Source: Actinoplanes sp. KI2
GTDB taxonomy: Bacteria > Actinomycetota > Actinomycetes > Mycobacteriales > Micromonosporaceae
Assembly (NCBI RefSeq): GCF_025630775.1
Contig: NZ_JAOSZE010000013.1
Span: forward strand, 124,001 to 188,000
Length of the DNA: 64,000 nt
Direction: 5' to 3'
Shown: positions 1 to 7,777 of the stretch, in pieces
How positions within the stretch are numbered: the first letter of the stretch is position 1
How the letters are laid out: every line of letters begins with the position of its first letter
The notes under the pieces: model-generated
Told to the model about the DNA's origin: nothing
The model's database searches: none
The model's input: the letters and a program-made list of their open reading frames with translations, nothing else
Made by a program: the position numbers and the translations under genes

Positions 1-35
1 TCGTCCGCTCCCGGGTGAACACCGGCCCGTCCGCC

Positions 36-87
36 GCCTAGGGTCTGTCCTGCCGCTCCCTCGTGATCGGCAGGACAGACCCTAGGC
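36..87. repeat. Perfect 20-bp inverted repeat (hairpin), terminator or mini-IS
   Basis: Arms 36-55 and 68-87 are exact reverse complements around a 12-nt loop. The right arm contains the stop codon (82-84) of the leftward globin gene, so the hairpin can act as its terminator. A second perfect hairpin (12-bp arms 93-104 and 110-121) lies just inside the globin coding end. The first repeat can also be read as GGTCTGTCCTGCCG termini facing each other and flanked on both sides by CTAG, which would fit a tiny IS5-type remnant. The sequence alone does not decide between the two. Confidence 0.6.
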
Positions 88-528
88 CTGCCGGCCGTCC
101 CACGACCAGCGTGGGACGGCCATCCCGGCCGGCACGTCCGCGGCCGAGTGGTGGTACCGCGCCATGGTCGTGGTGGTCGCCCAGGCGAAGTAGTCGTGCA
201 GCACCTGCCGCAGCGGCTCGCCGGTCAGCCCGGCGTCGTCCAGCGCCGCGTCGAAGCAGGCGATGGCCCGGCGGTCCATCTCCTCGTGCGGGCCGTTGCC
301 GCTGTGCATCCGGACGACCTCGCTCTCGTCGAGCCCACCCGGCGGGCCGCCGAGGGCCTCACCCCAGTACGCGGCCAGGCGCTCGGTGTGGTCCGGGCGG
401 TAGCCGTGCTCGAAGGCGTGGCTGACCACCTCGTCGGCGAGCACCCGCTCGTGCCAGGCCGCGGCCAGTCGTACCAGTCCATCGTGGCCGCCCGCGGCCT
501 CATACACGCTGGTCATGTCGCCGAACAT
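82..528 (-). CDS. Group II truncated hemoglobin
   Basis: A 148-residue globin starting MFGDMTSVYE. The TrHb pattern is visible: an N-terminal G-G-x-x-x-L-V helix start (AAGGHDGLVRL), the central YWGEALGGP segment typical of HbO-like globins, and a proximal histidine candidate in SGNGPHEEMDRRA. These heme proteins bind O2 or NO in the cytoplasm and are usually linked to redox or nitrosative stress. The start (ATG at 526-528) lies 4 bp after the stop of the upstream Nudix gene on the same strand, so the two are probably cotranscribed. An inner ATG at 516 is the alternative start. Family assignment is confident; physiological role is inferred. Confidence 0.85.
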   Translation of the reverse strand: MFGDMTSVYEAAGGHDGLVRLAAAWHERVLADEVVSHAFEHGYRPDHTERLAAYWGEALGGPPGGLDESEVVRMHSGNGPHEEMDRRAIACFDAALDDAGLTGEPLRQVLHDYFAWATTTTMARYHHSAADVPAGMAVPRWSWDGRQA

Positions 529-532
529 ACGC

Positions 533-958
533 TTACCCGCGGGCTTCGGGCTCCGGCGCAAGACAGAGCGGCAGGACCATCGCCGCGGTGGCCGCCAGGT
601 CCCGGTCGAGCACCTCGTCGCGGGGAACGAACACCATGGCTCGCCCCTCGCCGAGCACGACGTCCTCCTGCCGCGCCTCGGTGGTGCCGCGAAAGACGTG
701 GATCGTGACGGTGTGCGGGAAACCCTCCTCGACGGGCCGCGGGCCGGACCAGGCCGGGTGCAGCTCACCGGCGGTCAGGCCGGTTTCCTCCAGCAGTTCC
801 CGGCGAGCGGCCTGCTCCGGCGTCTCGCCGGGCTCGACGCGGCCCCCTGGCAGACCCCACTGATTGGGCGAGGTCGGCGCGTGCTCGTCGCGGTGCTGCA
901 GCAGCACCGCGCCGGACCGTTGGACGAGCAGGACGAGCGCGACTTCGTAGCTGGCCAC
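533..958 (-). CDS. Nudix hydrolase
   Basis: About 141 residues if the GTG at 956-958 is the start ([13 protein letters not shown]); an upstream GTG at 1042 would add 28 low-complexity residues. The complete Nudix box is seen at about residues 38-60 (GGRVEPGE, then REL, then EETGL), with the metal-binding glutamates present. The fold hydrolyses a nucleoside diphosphate linked to another moiety, possibly an NTP or sugar nucleotide. The substrate cannot be told from sequence. It is followed within 4 bp by the globin gene, suggesting a two-gene unit. The start is the uncertain part because the region upstream looks degenerate. Confidence 0.85.
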   Translation of the reverse strand: MASYEVALVLLVQRSGAVLLQHRDEHAPTSPNQWGLPGGRVEPGETPEQAARRELLEETGLTAGELHPAWSGPRPVEEGFPHTVTIHVFRGTTEARQEDVVLGEGRAMVFVPRDEVLDRDLAATAAMVLPLCLAPEPEARG

Positions 959-966
959 CGCAAGAT

Positions 967-1330
967 CATGCCACGTGGACGGGGTAGCTGTTCTGGAAGG
1001 CGAGCCGGTCGTCGGCCCGGGAAGTCGAGCCCGGCCGGCCAATCCACGAGCTGATGGGCGACGTCGTGCGCGGCCCGCAGGTGGGCGGCGAGCCGCGGCG
1101 GCGCCTGGTGGGCGCGCAGCAGATCGGATGCCGCGGCCGGGATCAGGCGCAACGGCGGTCGGTCAGCGCGCGGTCGACGATCACGAAGCGAGGCTGCTGC
1201 AAGTCGGTGCCGGCGCTGAGGTCGCGCCACCGTTGCATCTCGGCGCGCCGGGCGTCCGGCACCGCCGCGTAGGCGCTCAGCGCGTCGTCGCCGAGCGGCA
1301 GCATCTCGGGCGGTTCCGAGGTCCCAACAG
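967..1330 (-). pseudogene. Possible frameshifted HD-domain protein remnant
   Basis: No intact gene fits this stretch, yet coherent protein-like sequence continues through three minus-strand frames. One frame gives PEMLPLGDDALSAY followed by [12 protein letters not shown] and then stops at 1143. A second frame takes over with [15 protein letters not shown] and [21 protein letters not shown], which resembles the first helix and HD start of actinobacterial HD-domain proteins. A third frame ends [15 protein letters not shown] at 967. This is best explained as a decayed gene with at least two frameshifts. The family call rests on one short segment and is weak. Confidence 0.33.
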
Positions 1331-1398
1331 CACGGACATCGCGGGTGGCGCGGACAGCGGCCGCCCGGCGCGACCGTCCTCGCGCCGAGCGGCCGGGC

Positions 1399-1520
1399 TC
1401 ACGGGCGCGCGGGGCCGGACTCACGGGCGCGGGGCCGGACTCACGGGCGCGGGGCCGGACTCACGGGCGCGAGGCCGGACTCACGGGCGCGAGGCCGGGC
1501 TCACGGGCGCGAGGCCGGTT
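1399..1520. repeat. Tandem repeat, about six copies of a 20-bp unit
   Basis: The unit TCACGGGCGCGRGGCCGGRC recurs head to tail from about 1399 to 1520. Copies at 1421, 1441, 1461, 1481 and 1501 are exactly 20 bp apart; the first copy is 22 bp long. Copies differ mainly at two G/A positions. It lies between the decayed HD-like stretch and the end of the thioesterase gene, where no gene could be supported. Because 20 is not a multiple of three, a coding role is unlikely. Confidence 0.9.
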
Positions 1521-1551
1521 CTGCCGGTCACGCGGGAGCGAGGCGTGGCCC

Positions 1552-1995
1552 CTAGCTCGATGGGCGCAGGAGCCGCGTCGCGAGGCGGCGGCCCTCGTCC
1601 GACCACGGGGACGGGCGCATCGTGGCGGGGTCGAGGTTGATGATGACGCGACGGCCCTCGGCGTACACAATCTGGTTGTCGGTCGAGGTGACCCGGAAGC
1701 GATAGTCGGCGCTGGTGGTGCCGAGCTTTTCGGCCCAGAAGTGCACGGCAATCTCGCCGGTGCCGCGGACCGGCACGTGGAACGTGATCGAGTACTCGCG
1801 GACGACGTTGAACGCGTCCGGCGAGGTGGGCCGGCCGTCGGCGAACGAGACGCCGCGCTCGGCCCACCAGCTGATCATCGCGCGTTCGACGAAGACGGCG
1901 TAGCGCGCGTTGTGCAGCACGCCCAGCGCGTCCAGGTCGTCGAAGTGGACCGGGACCCGGGTCGTGTGTCCATACTCGACGGCTACGGCGGTCAT
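1552..1995 (-). CDS. Acyl-CoA thioesterase, 4-HBT hotdog family
   Basis: 147 residues, the usual size of a single hotdog domain. The N-terminal VPVHFDDLDALGVLHN matches the 4-hydroxybenzoyl-CoA thioesterase active-site helix (Asp in an F-D-D-x-D-x-x-G-V-x-x-N setting), followed by ARYAVFVERA. Such enzymes cleave acyl-CoA thioesters in the cytoplasm. The start ATG (1993-1995) overlaps the stop of the TetR gene in an ATGA junction, so the regulator and thioesterase form one transcription unit controlled by the operator at 2644-2659. The acyl substrate is unknown. Confidence 0.85.
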   Translation of the reverse strand: MTAVAVEYGHTTRVPVHFDDLDALGVLHNARYAVFVERAMISWWAERGVSFADGRPTSPDAFNVVREYSITFHVPVRGTGEIAVHFWAEKLGTTSADYRFRVTSTDNQIVYAEGRRVIINLDPATMRPSPWSDEGRRLATRLLRPSS

Positions 1996-2627
1996 GTCGG
2001 CTCCGGAAGGATCGAAGGGTCGGTGGCAAGCGCTCGCAGATGGCCGAGCAGGGCGTTGCGAGCGTGGCGGAAGGTGACCTCGGCGCCGAGCGTCGGCGCC
2101 TGCATCACGGCGCAGACGGCGAGCGACTCGGTCTCGTACGCGATCGCGCCGGCATCCGTCCCGGCGCGCAGCTCCCCGCCCTCGACCGCGTCGGCGGCCA
2201 GCCCGGTCAGGAAGTCCATCCACTCGCGCAGCTGGATCGCGAGCCGGTCGCGGACGGCGCCGGGCCGGGCGTTGAACTCGAAGTTGGCGTTGGCGAAGAA
2301 GCAGCCGCCGGGCAGCCGCTCGGTCTCGTAGAAGGCGAGTCGCAGGTCGTGCACGGCCCAGAGCCGGCGGACCCCGCGGGGCGCGCGCACGCCGGGCCGG
2401 ATGACCTCGGCGGTCCACTGGTCGCGGGCGTGCTCGATGACCGCGAGCTGGAGCGACTCCTTGGAGCGCCAATGCGCGAAGAGGCCGGCCTTGCTCATCC
2501 CGAGCGCCTCGGCGAGCTGGCCGAGCGAGAGGCCGTCGAGCCCGGCGGTGGTGGCCAGCCGCAGGGCGTGGTCGAGCACCGCGGTGCGGGTGCGTTCGCC
2601 CCGGGCGAGCCGGCCGTCGACGGTCAT
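1992..2627 (-). CDS. TetR/AcrR family transcriptional regulator
   Basis: 211 residues. The N-terminal TetR helix-turn-helix is clear (TRTAVLDHALRLA, GLSLGQLAEALGMSKAGLFAHWRSKESL). The C-terminal half carries FYETERLPGGCFFANANFEF, the signature of the TetR_C_6-like ligand domains whose G-G-C-F-x-x-N motif is shared by many actinobacterial members. It overlaps the thioesterase gene by 4 bp. A palindrome just upstream of its start (2644-2659) suggests autorepression together with the thioesterase. Confidence 0.9.
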   Translation of the reverse strand: MTVDGRLARGERTRTAVLDHALRLATTAGLDGLSLGQLAEALGMSKAGLFAHWRSKESLQLAVIEHARDQWTAEVIRPGVRAPRGVRRLWAVHDLRLAFYETERLPGGCFFANANFEFNARPGAVRDRLAIQLREWMDFLTGLAADAVEGGELRAGTDAGAIAYETESLAVCAVMQAPTLGAEVTFRHARNALLGHLRALATDPSILPEPT

Positions 2628-2643
2628 ACACCGAGGCTATAAA

Positions 2644-2659
2644 ACGACCGACCGGTCGT
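2644..2659. promoter_or_regulatory. Candidate TetR operator
   Basis: ACGACCG and CGGTCGT form perfect 7-bp arms separated by 2 bp. The site is 17 bp upstream of the TetR start codon and next to an AT-rich TTTATAG element on the minus strand that could be the -10 box. Position and symmetry fit an autoregulatory TetR site. Confidence 0.65.
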
Positions 2660-2809
2660 AAACATAGTTGTGGCCCGGGTCACCTAGAAAATCGGGCCGA
2701 GGGCCGGACATCGACGGTGCTGACCTCCCTCGACTCACCCGGCGGAGCGCCTCCGGACCGCGTTGCCAACTGATCACCCGCGTGCCGTCCCAGTCGTAGA
2801 CCTCGCCGT

Positions 2810-3913
2810 CTAGCCGTACCAGTGTTTCGCGAGCAGCTCGAACGAGCGCACCCGATCGCCGTGGTCGTAGGTCATCGTGGTGACCAGGAGCTCGTCGGCG
2901 CCGGTTACGCGGCGGAGCGTTTCCAGGCGTTCGGCGACCGTCGCGGGTGAGCCGACGAACTGCGTCTGCACCCGGTCGGCCACCAGCTCCCGCTCCTGGT
3001 CCGTCCACTCGTGCGCCTCGGCCTCGGCCGGTGACGGGTACGGGATCGCCCCCTCCCCGGTGCGCACGCTGCGTACCCAGAGCCCATAGCCGGCGGCCAG
3101 CCGCCGGGCGGTCGCGTCGTCCTCGGCCACCACCACGTCGGCCGAGACCATCACCTCGGGCGCGGACAGCACCGAGGACGGGCGGAACGCCGCGCGGTAC
3201 GCCGACACCGCCTCCAGCACCCGGGCCGGCGAGACGTGGTAGTTCGCCGCGAACGGCAGGCCCCGCGCGCCGGCCACCCGGGCGCTCTCCCCGCCGCTCG
3301 AGCCGAGCACCCAGATCTGCAGGTCGGCGCCCTCCCCCGGCACCGCCCGCGCCTCGTTCCCGTCGTCGTCGGTGTAGGGCCCGGCCAGCAGCGTCCGGAT
3401 GTCGGCGATGGCCGTGTCGAGGTCGACCGGGGACGCGTTCGGCTGGCTCAGCAGCTTGAAGAACAGCGCCGACCGGGAGGACCGGAAGATCGGCGTGAAG
3501 GAGAACGACTTCGGGATGAGCAGCCCGTCGACGGTCCGGGGCTCGGTCGCGGGCTCTTCGACCCCGGACTGCCGGCGCTGCGCCGACCGGCCCAGCCCGA
3601 GGTCGAACCGGCCGGGGTAGAGCGCGTCGAGCATGCCGAACTGCTCGACCACCCCGAGCGGGGTGAGAAATCCGGTCTGCACCGCGCCCGAGCCCAGCCG
3701 GATGTGGTCGGTGACCGCGGCGATCTGCCCGAGCAGCAGGGCCGGCTGCGAGCTGGCCACGCCGGGCGTCAGGTGGTGCTCGGCCACCCAGTACCGGTGG
3801 TACCCGAACTGCTCGGCCTGGCGGGCGAGGTCGAGCGTGCGGCGCAGCGCGTCGGCGGCCGTCCCGCCGGAGACGAGCGGCGACAGATCGAGGATGGAGA
3901 GCGGCGCGGTCAT
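2810..3913 (-). CDS. LLM-class flavin-dependent oxidoreductase (MsnO8/YtmO-like)
   Basis: 367 residues of the luciferase-like monooxygenase fold. The start LSILDLSPLVSGGTA and the YHRYWVAEHH segment are typical of the MsnO8-like subgroup; LGSGAVQTG, ALYPGRFDLGLGRS and LGSSGGESARVAGARGLPFAANYH are further family blocks. These enzymes use reduced flavin and O2 to oxidise small, often sulfur-containing, substrates. A good AGGAAAAGAG ribosome site precedes the ATG at 3911-3913. It is divergent from the ABC/monooxygenase operon starting at 4035, the arrangement expected if it belongs to the same salvage function. Confidence 0.85.
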   Translation of the reverse strand: MTAPLSILDLSPLVSGGTAADALRRTLDLARQAEQFGYHRYWVAEHHLTPGVASSQPALLLGQIAAVTDHIRLGSGAVQTGFLTPLGVVEQFGMLDALYPGRFDLGLGRSAQRRQSGVEEPATEPRTVDGLLIPKSFSFTPIFRSSRSALFFKLLSQPNASPVDLDTAIADIRTLLAGPYTDDDGNEARAVPGEGADLQIWVLGSSGGESARVAGARGLPFAANYHVSPARVLEAVSAYRAAFRPSSVLSAPEVMVSADVVVAEDDATARRLAAGYGLWVRSVRTGEGAIPYPSPAEAEAHEWTDQERELVADRVQTQFVGSPATVAERLETLRRVTGADELLVTTMTYDHGDRVRSFELLAKHWYG

Positions 3914-4034
3914 TCTCTTTTCCTATCGCTTAAATAGGTTTTAGACAAGCGATGCGGCGTTGACAACTTCGTAATGACATACATGACCTATAGGACTTGA
4001 GCGTCTTGCCGGAGCGGACCTAGCGTGGGATGGC
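3914..4034. promoter_or_regulatory. Divergent promoter region of the salvage operon
   Basis: This 121-bp spacer is markedly AT-richer than its surroundings. It holds a consensus -35 hexamer TTGACA at 3960-3965 for the rightward operon, the palindrome CCTATAGG further right, and an imperfect inverted repeat CCTAT/ATAGG near 3925-3942 on the leftward gene's side. The repeated CCTAT/ATAGG words could be binding sites of a shared regulator, but no regulator gene is adjacent. Confidence 0.4.
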
Positions 4035-4907
4035 ATGAGCGTCCTCTCCCCGCCGCCCGCGACCACCGCCTCACCCGCGGCCGAACGGCTCACCGTGGTG
4101 CCCGCCCGGCACCCGTGGCGCTGGGTCGGCGCCGCCGCCGTCCTGGTCCTCGTCGCCCAGTTCGCCCACGGGCTGGTCACCAATCCGGGCTGGGACTGGG
4201 CCACGTTCGCCGGCTACTTCTTCGAGGAGTCGGTGATGCAGGCACTGCTCGTCACGCTGGAGCTGACCTTCGCGGGCGCGGTGCTCGGCTTCCTGGGCGG
4301 CATCGTGCTCGCCCCGATGCGACTGTCGGGCAACCCGGTGCTGCGGTCGGTGAGCTGGACGTACATCTGGGTCTTCCGCTCGGTGCCGCTGATCGTGCAG
4401 CTGCTGTTCTGGGCCAACCTGGGCTACCTCTACGACACCCTTCAGCTCGGCGTGCCGTTCGGGCCGGGCTTTCTCCACGTCGGCACGAGTAGCTTGATCA
4501 GCTCGCTGGGGGCGGCGCTGATCGGCCTGGCATTGCACGAGGCCGCGTACGCCGCCGAGATCGTCCGGGCCGGCATCATCTCGGTCGACCAGCGCCAGCT
4601 GGAGGCGGCCGCCGCGCTCGGCATCCCGCGGCTGCGGCAGTTCCGGCGCATCCTGCTACCCCAGGCCATGCGCGCGATCCTGCCGAGCGCCGCGAACGAG
4701 CTGGTCAACCTCCTGAAGAGCACCTCGGTCGTGTACGTGCTGGCGATCGGCGAGCTGTTCTACCAGGTGCAGGTGGTCTACGGCCGGAACGGGCGGGTCG
4801 TGCCGCTGCTCATGGTCGCCACGGTCTGGTACGTGATCTTGACGGCGTTGCTGAGTGTCTTCCAGCACTACGTCGAGCGCCACTTCGCCCGGGGGTGGCG
4901 GCGATGA
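4035..4907 (+). CDS. Polar amino acid ABC transporter permease
   Basis: 290 residues with several hydrophobic helices and the HisM/GlnP-type permease core: the coupling loop appears as EAAALGIPRLRQFRRILLPQ. An unusually long N-terminal part precedes the core, starting at about residue 70 (ALLVTLELTFAGAVLGF). It forms the inner-membrane channel of an importer. The stop overlaps the ATPase gene start by 4 bp (ATGA), and the lipoprotein gene follows, so all three parts of a PAAT-type importer are present. A single permease gene implies a homodimeric channel. Confidence 0.9.
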   Translation: MSVLSPPPATTASPAAERLTVVPARHPWRWVGAAAVLVLVAQFAHGLVTNPGWDWATFAGYFFEESVMQALLVTLELTFAGAVLGFLGGIVLAPMRLSGNPVLRSVSWTYIWVFRSVPLIVQLLFWANLGYLYDTLQLGVPFGPGFLHVGTSSLISSLGAALIGLALHEAAYAAEIVRAGIISVDQRQLEAAAALGIPRLRQFRRILLPQAMRAILPSAANELVNLLKSTSVVYVLAIGELFYQVQVVYGRNGRVVPLLMVATVWYVILTALLSVFQHYVERHFARGWRR

Positions 4908-5644
4908 TCGAGATCCGCGGCGTGCACAAGTCGTTCGGGACCACCGAGGTCCTCAACGGAATCGACCTCACCGCCGACAGGGGCAGCGTCACGGTGATCC
5001 TGGGCCCGTCCGGCTCGGGCAAGTCGACGCTGCTCCGCACGATCAACCACCTGGAGAAGGTCGACCGCGGCCACGTGCGGATCGACGGCGAGCTGATCGG
5101 CTACCGCCAGGAGGGCGCCAAGCTGCACGAGCTGCCCGAGCGTCTGGTCCTGAAGCAGCGGGCCGGCATCGGCTTCGTCTTCCAGACCTTCAACCTCTTC
5201 CCGCATCTCACCGCCGTGGAGAACGTGGCCGAGGCAATCCGCAAGCAGCCGGAAGCCCGAAAAAAGGCCACAAGTCTGCTGGAAAAGGTTGGCCTGGCCG
5301 ACAAGGTGGACGCCTACCCGCGGCAGCTCTCCGGTGGTCAGCAGCAGCGGGTGGCGATCGCCCGGGCGCTGGCCCTCGACCCCAAGCTGGTCCTCTTCGA
5401 CGAGCCCACCTCGGCGCTCGACCCGGAACTGGTCGGCGAGGTGCTCGACGTGATGCGGGACCTGGCCAGGGCCGGCACCACGATGATCGTCGTCACGCAC
5501 GAGATCGGCTTCGCCCGCGAGGTGGCCGACTCGATCGTCTTCCTCGACGGCGGCCGCATCGTCGAGCAGGGGCCGCCGGCCCAGGTCCTCGACTCACCCC
5601 AGCACGACCGAACCCGGGCCTTCCTGTCCAAGGTCCTCGTCTGA
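4904..5644 (+). CDS. Polar amino acid ABC transporter ATP-binding protein
   Basis: 246 residues from the ATG at 4904, which overlaps the permease stop; a GTG at 4895 would add three residues. All ABC motifs are intact: Walker A GPSGSGKST (about 34-42), Q-loop FQTFNLFPH, signature LSGGQQQR (about 142-149), Walker B LVLFDEP (about 162-168) and switch histidine VTHEIGFA. The Q-loop sequence and the PTSALDPEL block are typical of GlnQ/HisP-type ATPases. It powers the importer formed with the genes at 4035 and 5659. Confidence 0.95.
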   Translation: MIEIRGVHKSFGTTEVLNGIDLTADRGSVTVILGPSGSGKSTLLRTINHLEKVDRGHVRIDGELIGYRQEGAKLHELPERLVLKQRAGIGFVFQTFNLFPHLTAVENVAEAIRKQPEARKKATSLLEKVGLADKVDAYPRQLSGGQQQRVAIARALALDPKLVLFDEPTSALDPELVGEVLDVMRDLARAGTTMIVVTHEIGFAREVADSIVFLDGGRIVEQGPPAQVLDSPQHDRTRAFLSKVLV

Positions 5645-5658
5645 ATCCGGGAGCTCCC

Positions 5659-6627
5659 ATGCGTACGGTAAGAATTGCTCTGCTCTCCGCCGCGCTCGCC
5701 GCGAGCCTGACCGCCTGCGCCGCGCCCGCCGAGACGGTGCAGACCGCGGCGGTCCAGGCCGACGCACCGAAAGTCAACGACAGTCCGGAGCAGAACCGGA
5801 TCGTGCCGGCCAAGGTGGACGCGATCGCGCGGCTGGTGCCGGAGAAGGTCCGGGCCACCGGCAAGCTCACGATCGGCGTGGGCGCGGCCGGCTCGGGCTT
5901 CCCGCCGCTCGCCTTCACCGCCACCGACAACAAGACGCTGATCGGCAACGAGCCGGACATCGCGGTCGCCGTCGCCGGTCTTCTCGGCCTGCAGCCCGAC
6001 CTGCAGAACACCTCCTGGGAGAACCTGTTCATCGGCCTGGACAGCGGCAAGTACGACGTCGGCGCCTCCAACATCACGGTCACCGAACTGCGCAAGCAGA
6101 AGTACGACTTCGTCTCCTACCGCAAGGACGACCTCGCGTTCGAGGCGAAGAAGGGCGCGACCTGGACGGTGGCCGGGCCCAAGGACGTGGCCGGCAAGAA
6201 GGTCGCGGTCGGCTCCGGGACGAACCAGGAGAAGATCCTGGTCGAGTGGAGCAAGCAGGACGTGGCGAACGGCCTGCCCGCGGTGGACATCAAGTACTAC
6301 CAGACCAACCAGGCCACGTATCTGGCGCTCGGGTCGGGGCAGATCGACGCGTACCTCGGTCCCAACCCGACGGCCGCCTACCACGTCGCGGTGGCCGGCC
6401 AGACGCAGATCATCGGCACCTACTCGGGGGCGGGCGCCAACCTGCAGGGGCTGATCGCGCTCACCACCAAGAAGGACAACGGGCTGGTGCAGGCGTACAA
6501 GGCGGCGCTCGACGAACTGGTGAAGTCCGGCGACTACGCCAAGATCCTGCAGCGCTGGAACCTGGCCAACGAGGCCGTCACCACACCGGAGGTCAACCCG
6601 CCCGGCCTCCCGATCGACGGGAAGTAG
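5659..6627 (+). CDS. ABC transporter substrate-binding lipoprotein (family 3)
   Basis: 322 residues. A lipoprotein signal ends in LTAC with the modified cysteine at residue 20, so the protein is anchored outside the membrane. The body carries the SBP_bac_3 pattern: GKLTIGVGAAGSGFPPLAF near the start of the mature protein, NEPDIAVAVAGLLGL, and KYDVGASNITVTELR. In this family the ligands are amino acids or related compounds; the context with two flavin monooxygenases suggests a modified sulfur amino acid. It lies 14 bp behind the ATPase gene. Confidence 0.92.
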   Translation: MRTVRIALLSAALAASLTACAAPAETVQTAAVQADAPKVNDSPEQNRIVPAKVDAIARLVPEKVRATGKLTIGVGAAGSGFPPLAFTATDNKTLIGNEPDIAVAVAGLLGLQPDLQNTSWENLFIGLDSGKYDVGASNITVTELRKQKYDFVSYRKDDLAFEAKKGATWTVAGPKDVAGKKVAVGSGTNQEKILVEWSKQDVANGLPAVDIKYYQTNQATYLALGSGQIDAYLGPNPTAAYHVAVAGQTQIIGTYSGAGANLQGLIALTTKKDNGLVQAYKAALDELVKSGDYAKILQRWNLANEAVTTPEVNPPGLPIDGK

Positions 6628-6631
6628 GACG

Positions 6632-7777
6632 ATGCATCTAGCCGTAGCGCTCGACGGGACCGGCTGGCACCCCGCCTCCTGGCGGGAGCCGGACGCCCGG
6701 CCGGCCGAGCTGTTCACCGCGCGGTACTGGGTCGACCTCGTCCGCGAGGCCGAGGCGGGCACCCTGGACTTCGTCACCATCGAGGACGCGCTCGGCCTGC
6801 AATCGGATCGGCCCGACGGGCCGGACGAGCGGACCGATCACGTACGGGGGCGGCTGGACGCCGTCCTGATCGCGGCCCGGGTGGCGCCCGCCACCAGCCA
6901 CATCGGACTGGTGCCGACCGCGACCGTCACGCACACCGAGCCGTTCCACGTCGCCAAGGCGATCGCCACGCTGGACTACGTGAGCCAGGGCCGGGCGGGG
7001 TGGCGGGTGCAGGTCTCCGGCAAGGCCCACGAGGCCGGGCACTTCGGGCGCCGCACGCTGCCGGTGATCGAGCCGGGGCAGATCGACGAGCCGGCGACGC
7101 GCGCCGTCGTTCAGGAGCTCTTCAACGAGGCGGCCGACTACGTCGAGGTGGTGCGCCGGCTCTGGGACAGCTGGGAGGACGACGCGGAGATCCGGGACGC
7201 CGCGACCGGCCGGTTCATCGACCGGGACAAGCTGCACTACATCGACTTCGAGGGGAAGTACTTCAGCGTCCGCGGCCCGTCGATCACGCCCCGGCCCCCG
7301 CAGGGTCAACCGCTGGTCACCGCCCTCGCGCACGCCGGGATTGCGTACGCGTTCGCGTCCCGCTCGGCGGACCTGACCTACGTGACCCCGGCCGACGCCG
7401 ACCATGCCCGCCAGATCGCCGGCCAGGTCGGCACCCGGCACGTCTTCGCCGACCTGGTCGTTTTCCTGACCGACGGCGCGAAGGAGCGACTCGACACCCT
7501 CGACCGCCAGGTCTACCGATCGGATGCGGCGATCTTCAGCGGCACCCCGGCGCAACTCGCCGACCTGCTGATCGAGTGGCGGGCGGCCGGGATCACCGGC
7601 TTCCGACTGCGCCCGGGCCGGCTGCCCGCCGACCTCCGTTCGATCACCCGGGAGCTGGTGCCGGAGCTGCGGCGCCGAGGGGTCTTCCGCGAGGCGTACG
7701 AGTCGACGACCCTGCGTGGGCTGCTCGGCCTGCCCCGACCCGCCAACCGCTATGCGCTGGGAGCGACCGTTGCCTAA
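6632..7777 (+). CDS. LLM-class flavin-dependent monooxygenase
   Basis: 381 residues starting at ATG 6632, only 4 bp after the lipoprotein stop. The luciferase-like fold is shown by LVREAEAGTLDFVTIEDALG, ATSHIGLVPTATVTHTEPFHVAKAIATLDYVSQGRAGW and the C-terminal barrel. It needs reduced FMN from a separate reductase, which is not encoded nearby. Placed between a family-3 importer and an NtaA-type monooxygenase, it probably oxidises the imported compound or an intermediate. The exact substrate is not readable from sequence. Confidence 0.85.
   Translation: MHLAVALDGTGWHPASWREPDARPAELFTARYWVDLVREAEAGTLDFVTIEDALGLQSDRPDGPDERTDHVRGRLDAVLIAARVAPATSHIGLVPTATVTHTEPFHVAKAIATLDYVSQGRAGWRVQVSGKAHEAGHFGRRTLPVIEPGQIDEPATRAVVQELFNEAADYVEVVRRLWDSWEDDAEIRDAATGRFIDRDKLHYIDFEGKYFSVRGPSITPRPPQGQPLVTALAHAGIAYAFASRSADLTYVTPADADHARQIAGQVGTRHVFADLVVFLTDGAKERLDTLDRQVYRSDAAIFSGTPAQLADLLIEWRAAGITGFRLRPGRLPADLRSITRELVPELRRRGVFREAYESTTLRGLLGLPRPANRYALGATVA

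Noticed and set aside
93..121. Second 12-bp hairpin as an independent element
   Set aside because: It lies within the globin coding end and may simply be part of the terminator structure; noted with the first hairpin.
1399..1520. Regular 20-bp repeats as a CRISPR array
   Set aside because: The repeats abut directly with no unique spacers, and no cas genes are present.
2640..2809. Minus-strand sequence reading LDGEVYDWDGTRVISWQRG after the LLM gene
   Set aside because: It looks protein-like but has no start of its own, overlaps the LLM stop region in another frame and matches no family I recognise; at most a gene fragment.
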